The notes beneath the pieces were generated by a model. That model had not been told where the DNA came from. It saw only the letters and a program-made list of their open reading frames with translations, and ran no database searches. A stretch of DNA of 64,000 nt from Myoxocephalus aenaeus (lineage: Eukaryota > Chordata > Actinopteri > Perciformes > Cottidae). This document shows, piece after piece, positions 1 to 13,262 of the stretch (positions are counted from its first letter, which is position 1; every line of letters starts with the position of its first letter). The position numbers and the translations under genes are program-made. The stretch covers positions 4,489,001 to 4,553,000 of the forward strand of contig JBAMJR010000073.1 in assembly GCA_038501785.1 (NCBI GenBank). Direction: 5' to 3'.

Positions 1-332
1 AAATACAATTGGGACAACACTTTGCTGCAACATATCACGTTACCATGACATAATCAAAAGATATGATGAACAATTGGGGGCATACATTTTGTACTTTTTA
101 CTCCCTGATTTGAATGTCTTCCAGGCGCTTTGCTCACAAGATGAGGTCATTTCAAATATTCTATTTACTCCTTATTGTCAAAACAGCTTCAATGACAAAA
201 TGGAATATTTGATGAATAAATAAATAATTATCCTATGATATCATCTTCCATCTTTAATCCTTAATGTTTCTGAGTCCATGTAACTTTGCCAGGCTGAAGA
301 CCCATGTGTCGTCCTCTTTGTTTACCTTTTCT

Positions 333-642
333 TTAAGTCATGCTTCCACTGGTTACCCGGTGTTCAACGGCACGGGAAATGTCTACATCTAATGCTGACT
401 TGCGGAAAGGGTTCATAATGGGCTCAAAATATCTGCAGGGGAGAAAATCTATTTCATTTTGGATTTGGGTTGGGTGTCCTCAGTAGTTTATCAATATCAA
501 TACTTAGATTTTATATGTCACTGAAAAGCAAAACAGAAATGTCACTGGGAATTTTGGGAGGCACAGTAACATACCCAATACATACAGTTGGTCCAATTAT
601 TATCTCATGACCTCTTCTCAGATCTCTCAAGGTATATCCAGA
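333..642 (-). CDS. Two 3'-terminal exons of an unrecognised gene (partial)
   Basis: Exon A (642-575, 68 bp) follows a TGTCAG acceptor and ends at a GTATGT donor. Exon B (432-333) follows a CTGCAG acceptor and ends in TAA. Joined, they read without interruption for about 55 residues. The first part contains GYTLRDLRRGHEIIIGP and the second NPFRKSALDVDISRAVEHR, which look protein-like rather than random. The intron phase (2) agrees on both sides. I do not recognise the family; it is not MRPS22, which is COPB2's neighbour in human. An in-frame stop lies upstream of exon A, so earlier exons must exist, but none is convincing between 643 and the copb2 3' end. It could be the tail of a real small gene or a decayed copy. 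Confidence 0.4.
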
Positions 643-885
643 CTGACAGGTATTTGTGCAATAAAAAAACACACAAGCCCCCAATTAGTAACATTAGATG
701 GAGGGCATGACACAACTAGAAACACATTAATATTGAGTTAACTGGAAGATGCAACATTCAATCCCCATTAATGAAAGGATCCGTCTCTGGGCTACATATT
801 GAAACTATGAGTGTGTAGTATAACCGTGTTTTTATAACTAGTACGGAACACTCAAGTCAAACGTAAATATGTACAGCAACTGAAG

Positions 886-891
886 TTTATT
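886..891 (-). promoter_or_regulatory. copb2: copb2 polyadenylation signal (AATAAA)
   Basis: TTTATT on the plus strand reads AATAAA on the minus strand, about 340 bases past the copb2 stop codon. It is the first canonical signal downstream, so the 3' untranslated region probably runs from 1231 to about 865. Confidence 0.5.
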
Positions 892-1231
892 GGACTGAAT
901 GAATTTTGATTTGCCATTACAGACAACACAAAGCAAAGGGTAAATATACTATACCACTCAATGGAGAGTTAGTGAAAGTTTCCTTAAACAATCAAATGGT
1001 GTACAAAATGGAGATTCGGAAATAGACATGTGTCTACTCCTCTTCTGAGAATAAAACATTACTGATATCATCTTCATAATCTAATTAAATCCTGCCACTG
1101 TAGTAGGCGGACATGACAATATAATATTTTTACGTACAAATACAAAAAAGGGGAAAGGGAGTTTGGTCTCTTTCTTTTTTTTTTTTTAAATAAGCTCTGA
1201 AGAGTGCTGGGGAACAGAGTGGTGTCAGGTC

Positions 1232-4200
1232 TCAGTCATCTAGAAAGTCATCATCGAGGTTAACGTCTGTGGTGTCAATGTCATCCAGCTCCATGTTGTC
1301 CAGGTCCACTTCCAGCTCATCCAGAGTCTACATAAAGACACACACAAAGGATCATTTGTTATAATTTGAATAATTTTTCTCTTAAATGTTCTATTTATTT
1401 ATTTATTTATTTATTCATATTTTATCCCTAAATCCAGTTTTTTCTTACATTTTATGTAAAACACTTTGTACTGTATTTCCTATATGACATTTATTTTTAT
1501 TAAGTAGCAGTAACCATTGTAGGATCAATAAGAATCTCATTTTATATATATCTTTTAATTGTGAGAAACAAACACTATAATCAAAAGATAAAAAGAGAGT
1601 AAATACAAGTCCAACCTCTTTTTGTGACTGTGAGAACTCAGGGATTTCCTCCTCCTCCTCCTCTTCTTCTTCCTCCTCCTCCTCTTCATCCACTGCTGTA
1701 GGAGCAGCAGGTTCAGGCTGTGAAGCCGTCACAGCTGCAGCGACTGGAGCCGCTGCCACTGACTCCTCACTGTCCTGTGTCTGCTGGAAAAAGTGGAGGT
1801 TTTAATATTACTGCCCATTGGTTCCTCTCGCTTTTATTGAACCTTTTGCAATATCTTATTTTGACTGATAACTATTAGATAAAAGTTAGCTCAAAAGAAA
1901 ATGTTGGACACTGCAGACAAACCTTGGAGACAGCAGGAATGAAGGTTCCTTTGGGCTCGTATCCCTGAGCCTCCTCAAGAATATTCCTGTCTTCGTTGAG
2001 CTGAAAAATTTAAAATATAGGAGATAGGATTAATATAAAACTATATAAATATTTTCGGCCCACAACACCTCATTTGTCAATGTAAAACTTGTGCAACTCA
2101 CCGTGACGAGAGGATATTCTTTGGCAGGCCTAGAGGTGCCCAAGCAAGACTCTCGGAGGTAATGCTCAGCTGCAAAGGCTTCTTTCAGCCCGGGGAACAG
2201 ATTCTCATACTCGGTGGGGTCTGCTAGAGACTCGGCCGCCTATAATGACGTGCCAGTACAATGGGTCATGGTCAAGAGGAAATATCCAGATATTCAAACT
2301 CATATTCTTTTTACTCGTCTCTTAAGAATCTAAAATCCTGTTAATGTCAATTATATTTTTACCCACCTCGATTGGTGCAGATTGTTTTTTTGATCTTAGT
2401 TTTAAAGTTCTTTGCTGTGTCAATATTTTTCAAATAAACGATAATCCTGATAACAGAACTGACCTTCGTGTTGACCTTAGCCAGGTTCTCCCTCCATAAT
2501 TTGACCACACGGGACACCTGACTGGGCAGGTAGGTGCGAGCCAGGAAGGCAGCTTCAGGCAGTCGGTTTGTTCTGATCAGAAGCTCCAAACACTGATCCA
2601 GACTGGAGAAAAGACGATGTGTAGAAAGTTACCGCATGGTCGATATGGTCGATACGATCAATTCATATCTATTCCATAATTCGTCCCCCAATGTCAAATT
2701 CATCTGGTACTCACTTCCCCTGCAGGAAGTAGGTCATGAAGGCCACATTGTTCTTGCCGTCTTTCTCTGCCCCCTCAGCCAACTTGCCCACCATTGTAGC
2801 GTTACCGGAGGCTGTTGCGAGGAGGAGCAGACCACCGTAATCCTGAGCGTGGTGCAGGCACTCCTGGGCCAGGCCGAATTGGCACTTACTGATAGCCAGC
2901 TCCGCCAACTGCTTCCACTTCTGCTCTGACTGCAGGGGTTAAAATGACAAATATTAGAAATGTACTGGACAGAGAACCTGACCAGTAATGGCCTGAAATG
3001 ACAACAATAGTCAAACTCTTGTGAGCCATTGTGAATTGTCTGCTGGTGTTTTTAGAAGGCGCTCGCCTTGTGATATGCTGATAGAGTTTGCCTCAGTTTC
3101 ATTACTATGCTCCTACCTCTGCCTCCACAGCCAGCTGGTAGGCGATCTTCAACTCTCCCAGCTGCAACGCCAGCTCAAACCTGTGTTCTGGGTCTGTGGA
3201 CACAGCCAGGGCCTGCTGCTTGAAGCCCTGAAGAGACCAAGAAACAAAAGCCCATCAGCATCAGCTTACAAGCACAGACTGTACAAAAAAACCTTAATCC
3301 TTTATCAATAAAAAAATCATCCGGGATCACTGATGGTGCCCCATGCATGACCTCTTATCAAGTTGGGGACAAAAAATACTGCATCTTTTGTTACTAAAAC
3401 AGACTGCTATTAAGAAAATGTATTGCAAATAAACTGACTTGAATTAAATAAATAAATAAGGAAATTAAATGCTAACGTATTTCCTTACCTGTTTCTCCAG
3501 GAAATGGGCGACTCTGGTCCGCTGCTCTTTAGGAATTGTGGGAAGCACCTTGTCCGCCATTCCAAAGTCCCTCCTCATTACGGCAGTCTGGTACTCCAGG
3601 ACGGAGACCAGCAGGGAGTAGCTAACAATGTTGAGCTCCTTGTCTCCAAGGTACAGACGGTCGTCTTTTGGTATGTAACCAAGCAGGTACATGGTTCTGC
3701 AGGGAGAGAAAGCGGTCGGCATAAAAGATTCAGCATCCTTCACAAAAATAAAATACACTTTTACAGCTTAGCGGTTATCTTTCTAGACATTTATGCAACT
3801 GTGATTAATTTCCTGTAATATTCTTGCAAGCATAAAGTTTACACGTTGAGTGAGAGATACACGCAGTGTACAGTCTTTTAAAAGACAGGTATTACATTTT
3901 ATTCAGCCAACCCTAACCTACTTGAATTCAAGCTAAACCATCTTTATTTGTACCTGTCAAGGTGAGCAATAGTGACGATCTCTCCTCCTACATAGTAGTT
4001 GAGTCTGTTCACAGAGCTGGTGTAGATGAAGCAGTCTCCTACCCAAAGTCCAGTCTTCACAATCTCCTGAATTTCTCCCTGGACCTGGACATTAAAAAAA
4101 AAATCAAAATTCACACAAGAAGGTGGTGAATGTAAGGTATATTTTATTGTGAAGAAAACACTCCTTCATTCTAAATATAAAGCTTTGAGTTGAAGCCATG

Positions 4201-7200
4201 CCATGGAATCGAACTCTGTGGGTACAATCAATATTAATTAGGACTTGGGAGTATTTTTAAATGATTAAAAGTTAAAAGCACCCACCTCGAAGGCATCTTC
4301 AATACCATCCTCTGTCACTCCTTCATTGTTCTCTTGAGAAGCAGCTACTTTTTCTGACATATAACGCAGAATGAAAAAGGACTCTTCTGTAGCGATGCAG
4401 ACCAGTTCACCAGAATCCGACCAGAAGATCTGGGTTAATTATGGTGAAGAGAGAATGAAAAAGAAACAGAGTTACTAAAATGACTGGACAACAGCCTTTC
4501 TAGCCCTTGAATAATGTTTTTACATACAGTGCTGTTAAAGACCAATTTATATGAGACTAGGACCTAACTTGAAAATTAAAAGTAAGTAAGTCTTACATGT
4601 TTGGGCTGGATCTCAATGCGGCGGATTAGCTCGGTGTTCTCCCAGTCATAAAATGCCAGGCCATTCACTGATCTTACACCAAGCAAGAAACCTCCGTAGA
4701 TCCCTGCAGGGAAGAATGGGATCACATCCAGTGAGGAAGACAGCGGGAACTAACCAAAAGTTTACGACGTAACAATGTTCACATTACCTTCAGCTCCAAA
4801 GTCAGGCTTAAAAGATTTCTTTTCTTTGAAATTTTTGAAGAGTTTCACAATACTGGTGCTTTCTCTGATGGCATATCTGTTACAGAAAAAAAAGAATGTA
4901 GCAGTTAATTATCTGATACAGAGGTAACATGAGGGAAGTATTGCACTTATTTTCAACAACATACTTACTCAGATGAGTCATGTGCCCAGGCAAACTCCTG
5001 TGCTGAGCCGAAGCTCTTGTTCCTCAAAGCCATGGCAGTATAGATGATATACTCTCCATCTCCGCACACCACAACAAACCTGGTACACAAAAATAAAATA
5101 TTCAAGGATCATTTATTGTCAATATGTAACACAGGGATGGACAACAGTGCTTATGTCTGCCCGTTTCTGAAATAATCATAACCAGTCAAAGGGTCTGGGT
5201 TGAGTGTATGCATACCTTCCATTAGGGTTATGCTGAATGGTTTGGGGGTAAATCTCACAGCTTCCCATGTCTTTGACAGCCAATGGCAGCCTCTCTCCGT
5301 CCTTGATCTCAGCGTCACCCATGGCCTTCAGGTTGGCTTGCTGTATCTCACTGTGTTTAGCCCAGATGATTTTTCCATTCATATCCATAGACATTGCTGG
5401 CTCCTCTCGACCCACCTACACAGCAGACGTTGACAGAGATATTTGATTATATACATAATATAATTAATCTTGATATCTTTTACAGATCAAATTCCTGCAC
5501 AACACATGTTTCTTCTATATTACTATTTAACCGTATGTAAGGCCATATAGTAGGAGTTTCTTTTCAATCAAAATACATTTATAAGAATCACTCTCTGCTG
5601 CTCACCTTGATAATGATGCTGCCTTCATCGTAGCCCAGCGCCACATTGTTGGAGCCCCTGAGGCCGCACACACACCACACTCTCTCCATGCCATAGTTCA
5701 GGGTACTCTCCAGGCGGTAAGTGCTTGAGTGCCAGATACGCACCGTACCTACAGAGGGAAGAGGTCAAGTTTCATAAAGCAACTATGAGGTGAGATGCAT
5801 TGTGGGGGTGTTTGTGTACAGAGTTGAGGATGAGTGGGATTCCTGCTCACCGTCCTCTGATCCAGTGATGATGATGGGCAGCTCGGGGTGGAAGCTGACA
5901 CAAGAGACATTCTGGGCGTGGCCCTCCAGAGTCTGAACACAGGTCTTGTTCTACAACACAGAGGAAGAAAATGAAACATGTATATATAGACACAATGCTA
6001 AAGGATGCTCACAGAAAGGATGGAGATGATCAATGATGAAACTATACATTTTACAACCATCAACTCTTTCAGCAAGCTATAATTGTTTTTGATGTAACAA
6101 AAGGAAATTAGCCTGTGTTTTAGTTAAGAGTTTATGAGTTACATGATTTGTGTTCTGTGGCTTACTTTCACCTTCTTGTGAATGAAAAGTGTTCTTACCT
6201 GGTAGTCCCAGATCTTTACTTGGCGGTCATCAGCCCCTGAAATGAGATAGGGCTTGTCTCCTCCGCTATAGTAGTCAATACAATTGACCCCTTTCTCATG
6301 ACCCTCCAAAGTAAAATTTGGAGACGAAGAGCCTAGTTGCCAAACCTGAAACAACGCAGAGGACACAGCAGAGAATCAATGAATGCACATCAATGCCCTT
6401 TAATTATGAGTATATAATACTTATATGTCAATAATTTATTAAAAAGGCAAGAATCAGCTTAATTTATAGTAATTCAAAATCTGTAGAAGCATCTGGGTGA
6501 CAAGATCAAATTAGCAGCAGTAAAGACATCAGCAAGCGGCCCCTACTTTAATCGTCCTGTCCAGGGATGCACTGGCGAACTGGTTGTTGTCCTTGGGGTT
6601 GATGACAATCTGCATGACATAGTGAGTGTGGCCCTCAAACACCTGGCTGCATGACCACTTCTTCTCCCAGTCCCAAAGCTTGATCAACATGTCATCTGGA
6701 CAGAAACACATTCATGCTGAGTGTGCACTCAATACACATGTATTTGAGGACACTGGTATAAAGAGACCTTTGAGGTTTTTTAATCAGTATGACAGAAGAG
6801 GATGCTACCCATCATCATAATATGATAAGTTTATGATAAGCTTACCACTGCTGGTGAGGATATAGGGCTGGGTCGGATGGACAGCGATGCAACGGATGTA
6901 GTCAGAGTGGGCCTCAAACATGTGGACACGCTCCAAGGTGTTGTAGTTGAACACTCGGATCTGCATGTCATCCTACAGGGGGAGAAAAACAAATGGAATA
7001 TTAGCTGAAAACATAAAAATAGACAAGAGTAAAATACATTCCAACATAAGCATTTGGTATATGCTACTTAAATCAAACACAATGAGAAAAATGTAACGCA
7101 GATGTAAACACTGATGTGAAACCACTGCTCAAGGGTTTACAGCACACGCCCACACAACACATAAACCACACCCATTAAACACATTTAAACTCATACACCC

Positions 7201-7229
7201 AGGTTTATACTACTAGTTTGTTAAACTGC

Positions 7230-7271
<42 letters not shown>

Positions 7272-8170
7272 CTTTATTTATCCCAAAGGGGAAATTAGTT
7301 TGTCACAGTAGCAAGCAACTTACATAGAAGACACAAACAATATAAGCAATGCTATGGATGACAACGGTCAGAGTCCTGAACCCAACAGAAAAATGGATGA
7401 AACTCACCGCTCCAGTAATGACCCAGTTCTTCCTTGCCACAAACTTAGAGGCTCTGACAGGGAGGTCACATACTTCAAAGGTCTTGACGAGAGTCTGCAA
7501 ACAAAGAACATTACTGAATCCGTTTGCAACATCATCCCTAGTTTTTGACTATTCAAGCGTGGATATTTAGTGTTAATCCGTGTTCCGTAATGCAACTTTG
7601 TACGGGTGGCCATTGAGAGTGATCACACCTGTGTTTCGTGGTTCCACACACAGACACTGCCGTTGTACAGACTGGCAAGCATCCATGACTCGGTTGGGTG
7701 AAGGTCCACACTCTTCACTCGGTCTGACCGAGCCGTCAGCCTCCGCTTGATGTCCAGCCGCAGAGGCTGAAAAGACAGAGGACATCTGGGTCTTTTCTTT
7801 ATTACATGGTCATTTTGCTCATGTATTGGTAAAGACAATAACAGGACAGGTAGCCAAATGACCGTTAGCATGTTAACATGAAGCCACATATTTCAATGAT
7901 TCCAATAATCCTAAACATCCCATCCTAATGAATTCAACCACCGACTCAAAACAAGTGTAATCACATATAAATGACGCTTACAAACAACCGTTGTATCAAA
8001 TATAAAAGGCTGTTAGCTACAAGTTATCCTGCTAACTCAAGCTAGTTAGCCGCTAAGCTACTTACGATAATGCATGTTTATTTGACCATTTCACTGTCCA
8101 TATAAACATAAACAAGGAGCCTGTACGAAAACAAAACATGCTGGGGACTAATTTAAAGGTCTCTTACCAT
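1232..8170 (-). CDS. copb2: Coatomer subunit beta' (COPB2), 22 coding exons
   Basis: Beta-prime subunit of the COPI coat, which binds dilysine cargo tails and drives Golgi-to-ER and intra-Golgi transport. Exons: 8170-8168 (ATG only), 7766-7629, 7494-7408, 6972-6846, 6695-6547, 6345-6199, 5950-5851, 5748-5606, 5415-5216, 5079-4969, 4876-4788, 4703-4597, 4429-4286, 4084-3954, 3696-3489, 3227-3117, 2929-2715, 2602-2464, 2239-2102, 2000-1923, 1783-1616, 1327-1232 (stop TGA). They total 2829 bp (942 residues; human has 906), all with GT/AG ends and consistent phases. The N-terminal half carries WD40 repeats (for example SVCVWNHET, LIKLWDWEKKW, QVKIWDYQ), followed by the helical solenoid (EYQTAVMRRDF, LAISKCQFGLAQECLHHAQD). 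The tail is acidic with about 14 consecutive Glu and ends DFLDD. The residue at the exon 17/18 junction reads Asn where human has Lys. Confidence 0.97.
7213..7300 (-). repeat. (GATA)n with LINE-type 3' tail
   Basis: Lies in a copb2 intron. About 14 GATA units abut TACTTTATTTATCCCAAAGG. Read on the minus strand this is the usual 3' end of a teleost non-LTR retrotransposon (an ATAAAGTA tail followed by a short tandem repeat). Confidence 0.55.
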
Positions 8171-9061
8171 GTTTTATCCCCGTGTTGTCACAATAAAATG
8201 AGTTAAATGAGATGTGAGCAGTTGCAATCGTTGTCCAACTGCTCCGACTGGTGAACACAGTTAGATACTGACGTGGAACTTCCTGGATTTCAGTCTCGCG
8301 TGAGTTGTGATCTGAAAGTGGTGACGTGACATGAAGCGCTCCGGTCGAGGGTCTCGGTGACCTGAAACAAACCTGCACGGTTTGTCTTTCTGTAGGACGT
8401 CGCGATGCCATTATGCCAAGATATTTTCAAATGATTAATTTGCTCTACTTTTACTGATTTACTGAGCATTAGACCCATTGCAGCACATCACATTCACCAC
8501 CAGCTAACTGATAACCATCTACCATCTAGTTTCCTTACAAACCACGACATTAATTGAACACTTTAGAAATTAACTTTAGAATAAACACAATCATTAAATG
8601 TGTCACTTTGAATTATCGCATTTGTTTATTGAGTTTGTTTATTAAGTTTGTTTATCAGTAATAGTCTTCTTCTATAATCATGATCATCAGTTGTATTAAC
8701 TTTTCCAGACACAGTAAGTTACACACTACTTTAAGTTCAAAGTTGTAATGTCTGAGCGTTAGATCCTTTTGTGTTATTGGTATAATATAGTCTTATCTCA
8801 ACCCCAAGATACTACCATGTTCTCCCAGCAGATGGCAATTTCCCTCTGACGTGTTCAATGTAATGTGTAACTGTTAAAACAATGTCAAATTATAACTCTT
8901 CTAAAAGTCAGTTCACTCGTCTTTTGATATTAGTTTTGCTGTCAAGCAGCCACCTTGTATGTGGTAATACTTTCATTTTCTTCTGATGTTCGACCCATTG
9001 AATAATTATAATAACATGTTTGTCTTTATTCACAACACGATATGTATGTCTAAAAAGCACC
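8171..9061. other. Intergenic: copb2 promoter side and rbp2 3' flank
   Basis: The copb2 5' untranslated region begins at 8171 and continues upstream to about 8280. No TATA box is evident, as expected for a housekeeping gene. No ORF with recognisable homology or clear repeat was seen from about 8480 to 9060. Confidence 0.5.
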
Positions 9062-9076
9062 TTTATTCATTTTATT
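9062..9076 (-). promoter_or_regulatory. rbp2: rbp2 polyadenylation signals
   Basis: Two TTTATT motifs (9062-9067 and 9071-9076) read AATAAA on the minus strand about 90 bases after the rbp2 stop codon. A third AATAAA overlaps the stop itself (9161-9166). Confidence 0.5.
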
Positions 9077-9161
9077 CATACATTTGGGAAAACATGTTAT
9101 TCTGGAGCAAACACAGACCTTGTTAACCGAGTAAGTGAAAATAGAAACATATTTTTGCCTT

Positions 9162-10392
9162 TTATTCTTTTCTCTTGAACACCTGAACACAAACTACATC
9201 TTCACACGTCAGCTCCTGTGGGAGGAAATAGGGATAATTATAAAAAAAATGAGAGCAATAACAGTGTTAGAACTGTCCTCATCCTTAACAATCACATTAT
9301 ACTGTGCAATACATCCCACAAATCCAACACATTCATCTTCTACCCATCAGTCCATGTTCTGATTCAAATATTTAAGTACAAATCCAACTATCACGACAAA
9401 TACTGCCAACCCACCAGGTAGAGTTTGTCTCCTTCGATCCAGTGTTTCCAGCCACGGTTGTTCTTCTCTCCTTTCTGAGTGCACACCAGCTTGTCCCCCT
9501 CCCAGGTCACCAGACACTACAATATACCACATATAGTACATTCATTAAACAAAAAACATCATTCATTATTTAATGGACATTTAAACTATCTTTTACCATG
9601 TTAGGTAAATTCCTCACAAAAAGTCCCTGCCTCCACCTCTTACATGACTACTTTTACCAGGCTCACTTTTCTAACGTGAAGGTTACTGCCGTCATGAAGA
9701 CTCACCAAATTACGATCGCTTTTATCTTGATGTGCAATTAGCATTGAATAAAACCAGCTTCTAGTGTAGACTTATTATAGTTGCTCTTCCTTTGACATAG
9801 AAATGTACTGAAGTTCAGTGTATCTCTGTGGAGAAATTGTTCTTGATAAGATGTCTGATATATATTTACAACTGAACTAAAAAACAGTTCAATATATTTT
9901 ACTGGCTTATGACAATACATTGCTTGGTTTTTCCCCATTACATCCAGTTATTTAATTCATTAAATTAAAAAAAGTTAAACATTTTACTATGTTTTCCTGA
10001 TGGCTTGATTATGGCTAAAATGCCAGCAGGTCGATTCACCATTGCCAAGTCATTTTGTACAACAAAGTCATGAGATGTCAGGGATAATATGAGCGGCTTA
10101 AGTTGTAGACTGACTCTTTCCACTTCGAGGACTCCATATATGAGAGATCAACCCACCTTGATGTTTCTGTTGTCTAGTCCCTTGGTGCACTCATCAAACT
10201 CCACCCCTACAGTGAAGGCAAGCTCATAATTCCTGAAGGTGCTCAGCGTTTTGAAGTCAAACTTGTCTCCATCTTGGGCTACCACTTTGGTCTGAGATAG
10301 AGACATAGCAATTTTCCTGGTAGCAAAGTCGATATCTAGGGCCAGAATAAAGAGACTTGATTATGCCATCTTTTCAGAACAGTTAGATTCTA

Positions 10393-10466
<74 letters not shown>

Positions 10467-10918
10467 AAATCATATTTTCACAGGAATAGATAAAGTAATG
10501 TGGAGATTTCCCTCACTTCTGTGTTTAGTCTTAGACTATATGAAGCTAGAAAATTGTCCGTGAATAATGTTACATGAAGATATTTAAAAAAAGAAAGAAA
10601 TCGGAATCATTTTAGTATTTGGTATCATAGTTGTTGTATACTCAGTAATCTGTGGTGAAATAATTACCTGACACAAACATGTTTCCATTAGGTACAGATG
10701 AACAATAACACAATATTAACACAAATATTTAAATTGTGTGTTTGTTACTTGCAGCTTTTCTAACATCTGTAACATCACCTTGAAACACTAATTTAACACA
10801 TAACCTTCAGCAAAATGAAACCCACAAAAATTAAAAGTTTCTTACTTAACACTTTCAAATACTCCTCAAATTTGGTATTGGTTTCCAGTATCCATTTCCC
10901 ACTGAAGTTTACAGGCAT
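9162..10918 (-). CDS. rbp2: Cellular retinol-binding protein 2 (CRBP II)
   Basis: Cytosolic lipocalin-fold carrier of retinol and retinal, used in intestinal vitamin A uptake in mammals. Exons: 10918-10846 (73 bp), 10335-10157 (179), 9516-9415 (102), 9215-9162 (54). These are the conserved sizes of the fatty-acid-binding-protein superfamily and give 135 residues. DIDFATRKIA (Asn in place of the first Asp here), TFRNYELAFTVGVEFDE and NRGWKHWIEGDKLYLEL match RBP2 better than RBP1. Lys41 (Lys40 in mature numbering) is present. The retinol-contact Gln108 of human CRBP II is His (GWKHW). The start ATG opens the typical MPVNFSGKW. It is tandem with rbp1 upstream in the same orientation. The paralogue choice rests on sequence and on synteny next to copb2. 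Confidence 0.93.
10394..10462. repeat. (AT)n microsatellite
   Basis: About 34 AT units in rbp2 intron 1, almost without interruption. Confidence 0.95.
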
Positions 10919-11020
10919 GGTGGCAGCTGGTGATGCTGTTGTGTGTGTGTGCGTGTGTTTGTGTGTGTGTGTAGACTTTAGACAGTGTATGGAGGGGAAA
11001 GGTGCAGGGTGTCCTCCTGC

Positions 11021-11030
11021 TTATATATAA
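11021..11030 (-). promoter_or_regulatory. rbp2: rbp2 TATA box
   Basis: TTATATATAA lies about 105 bases upstream of the rbp2 start codon. On the minus strand it is immediately preceded by CCCATTGGC, which contains an inverted CCAAT box. The spacing implies a transcription start near 10990 and a 5' leader of about 75 bases. A (CA)n tract lies further upstream. Confidence 0.65.
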
Positions 11031-11175
11031 GCCAATGGGCATTAGGGCAGAGACCTATTGATAAGTGAGTTTATAGCTTGAAGAGGATTAGCAGGGGCAC
11101 ATTTTTGAAGAGGGAGGGGTAAGATTCACCCTTTTCTTTCAGTCTTTACACAGTCATTGGAGGAGGTTGCCCCCC

Positions 11176-11191
11176 TCACACACACACACAC

Positions 11192-11287
<96 letters not shown>
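11176..11287. repeat. (CA)n microsatellite, about 110 bp
   Basis: Nearly pure CA dinucleotides, with short CCACA breaks at the left end. It lies about 150 bases upstream of the rbp2 TATA box. Confidence 0.97.
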
Positions 11288-11289
<2 letters not shown>

Positions 11290-13044
11290 ACGCTGCAATG
11301 ATGGTCAGTGTACAATGTACAGACAGGAAAAACTATTTTGCAACATCTGCCAACAGTGTGTGCTCTTTATTTGTTCAGAATACACAAACTTTTAGCATGT
11401 GGTCAATAAAGTTTATAAAACCTAGCATTTGTGACTAAGTTTGGAATTAATTTATACATATATAAAGTCTGTTGTGAATAATAATTGATGTTGTGGCTTT
11501 CCTCAAAAAAATTAAATTAGATTATAGTATTAAATTATCTTCCCCTTTTTCTTATTCTGAAAAAAAAATCCAGAATCTATGAAAACTTAGTTTTTTGTTG
11601 AAAAGTCTTAAATTATAATCCTTGACATTTCCATCACATGAAACCCACTTCTATACTATTTTTATTCAGCATTTATATTGCTTGAATTATTAAATAGGCT
11701 GAGACTTATTATACCTTTCTTTATGGTACTCTACATTGTTAGTGGCGGAGTCCGCCGTTCCAAAACTGGATTCAAATAAAGTGCTTATAAGAGATTGAAA
11801 AGAAACTATGCATGTAACTGCTCAAAGGGCATCTTGTGCTCCCAGTGATCGATGGACGGGTCCTATCTGAAGGAACTCAGGGACTTGTGTTGTAAAAATC
11901 TTCTTATCAATACCACCAGTGACCACAGGTGTTGCCAAATCAACCAGGACAATAAGTAAAGCATTGTCTGCCTTGCAAATTAGTTGTGATGTTACACAAT
12001 CATCCACTTACATACACGTCTTAAACTCAGATTCAAGGTGTTTCTCCTTTCACAGATAAATGTGAAAGCAGTCTCCCATGTGTCAATTTTGCTCATAAAT
12101 CATTCTGCACAGTGAAGGTCAAACAGTCAAGGGACTTCAAAATTAAGCAATGGTTGAAAGATCCTCTCCTGTAGTGAGCTGTTTGCCTGTCGATTGATCT
12201 AAATAAGAGTTGAGCTGAAGACCACCCTTGCACTTAGTATAAACGTTTTTATTGAGAATAAATGCAAATGTTACCCTGGCACCAGTCTCTGTTTCAACCC
12301 CTGCCTGAGACTATACTTTTCCTGAACCTGCCAGAGCAAGATCAGGGAGAGATCAATAACAACCCCCCTGGGAACCATAAATAAACAGAGCCCGCAGGTA
12401 GGCGCTGGCAGGAGGCTGAACAGCAGGCCGAGCAGCAGCACCAGTGGCAAAGAATGAGGCTGCCCAATTGGTAGGCTTAATGGTAATGCACAAAGTGAGC
12501 TGACAGATTAGCTGATTCAGAGCACAGCGTGGCTCAAGATGTCTGGCCGGAGCTCCGCAGGCTTCACTTCACTCACGGAAATTCTCAAATAGAGGCCCCT
12601 TGGATTTTTCATGCATGTCTGGAAAGGCATTTTCAGATAAAAGGGAGCTTAAAACAGATGATCTGTTGGCCTGTGAAACTTCAGTAAACAGCAACCAACC
12701 ATTTTAATGCTTTGTCTGTTGTGTGACTGAACTGCCAACAAATCATTTCCATTTCCAATAAGTCTGATTACCAAATGAAATGGCAGGTTTAACCGCTAGG
12801 AAAAAGACAAATTGCATTATTGAGCATTTACTTTATTGATTGATTTTACTATCAATGGCACATTCCCAAAGGAGCTGGGAGGGATGAATACACACATCAT
12901 ATCTAATATCCATTCTGGACACAAAGCATCAGTAGTAGTATTTTAAAGCCTCAAATTTTCATCTTTTTCTACCCACAGCATTCTCATTCAGAGAACTAAA
13001 ATGGGATTAACCCACTTTGTCTTAACTGCCAGCCTTTACCTTCC
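11288..13044. other. Intergenic region between rbp2 and rbp1
   Basis: No gene or RNA gene recognised. The segment around 12340-12660 is less AT-rich and free of simple repeats, so it is the best candidate here for conserved noncoding sequence. That is inference only. Confidence 0.4.
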
Positions 13045-13262
13045 CACTGGTCATTTCAGCGCGTTGCGTTGTCAATTCGATCCCCAGTCCCCCCATAGCT
13101 CACATGTCGAAGTGTCCCTGAGCAAGACACTGAACCCTAAATTGCTCCCCGGGCGCCGCTCAGGGCAGCCCACTGCTCCTTAAGATATTAAGTCCTCTGC
13201 TTAAATGCAGAGGACAAATTTCATGTATGTACTGTATGTACTATGACAATAAAAAAAAACGA
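13045..13262 (+). mobile_element. tRNA-related SINE (V-SINE-like)
   Basis: A GTTCGAT-like box (TCAATTCGATCCCC) precedes the conserved fish SINE core (GTGTCCCTGAGCAAGACACT, then CCCTAAATTGCTCCC). It ends in ACTATGACAATAAAAAAAAA, the kind of 3' tail borrowed from a LINE. The 5' end is placed roughly. Confidence 0.7.

Noticed and set aside
11157..11438. His-Thr repeat ORFs such as this one
   Set aside because: These are six-frame readings of (CA)n microsatellites; the same applies to the Cys-Val and Leu-Ser ORFs.
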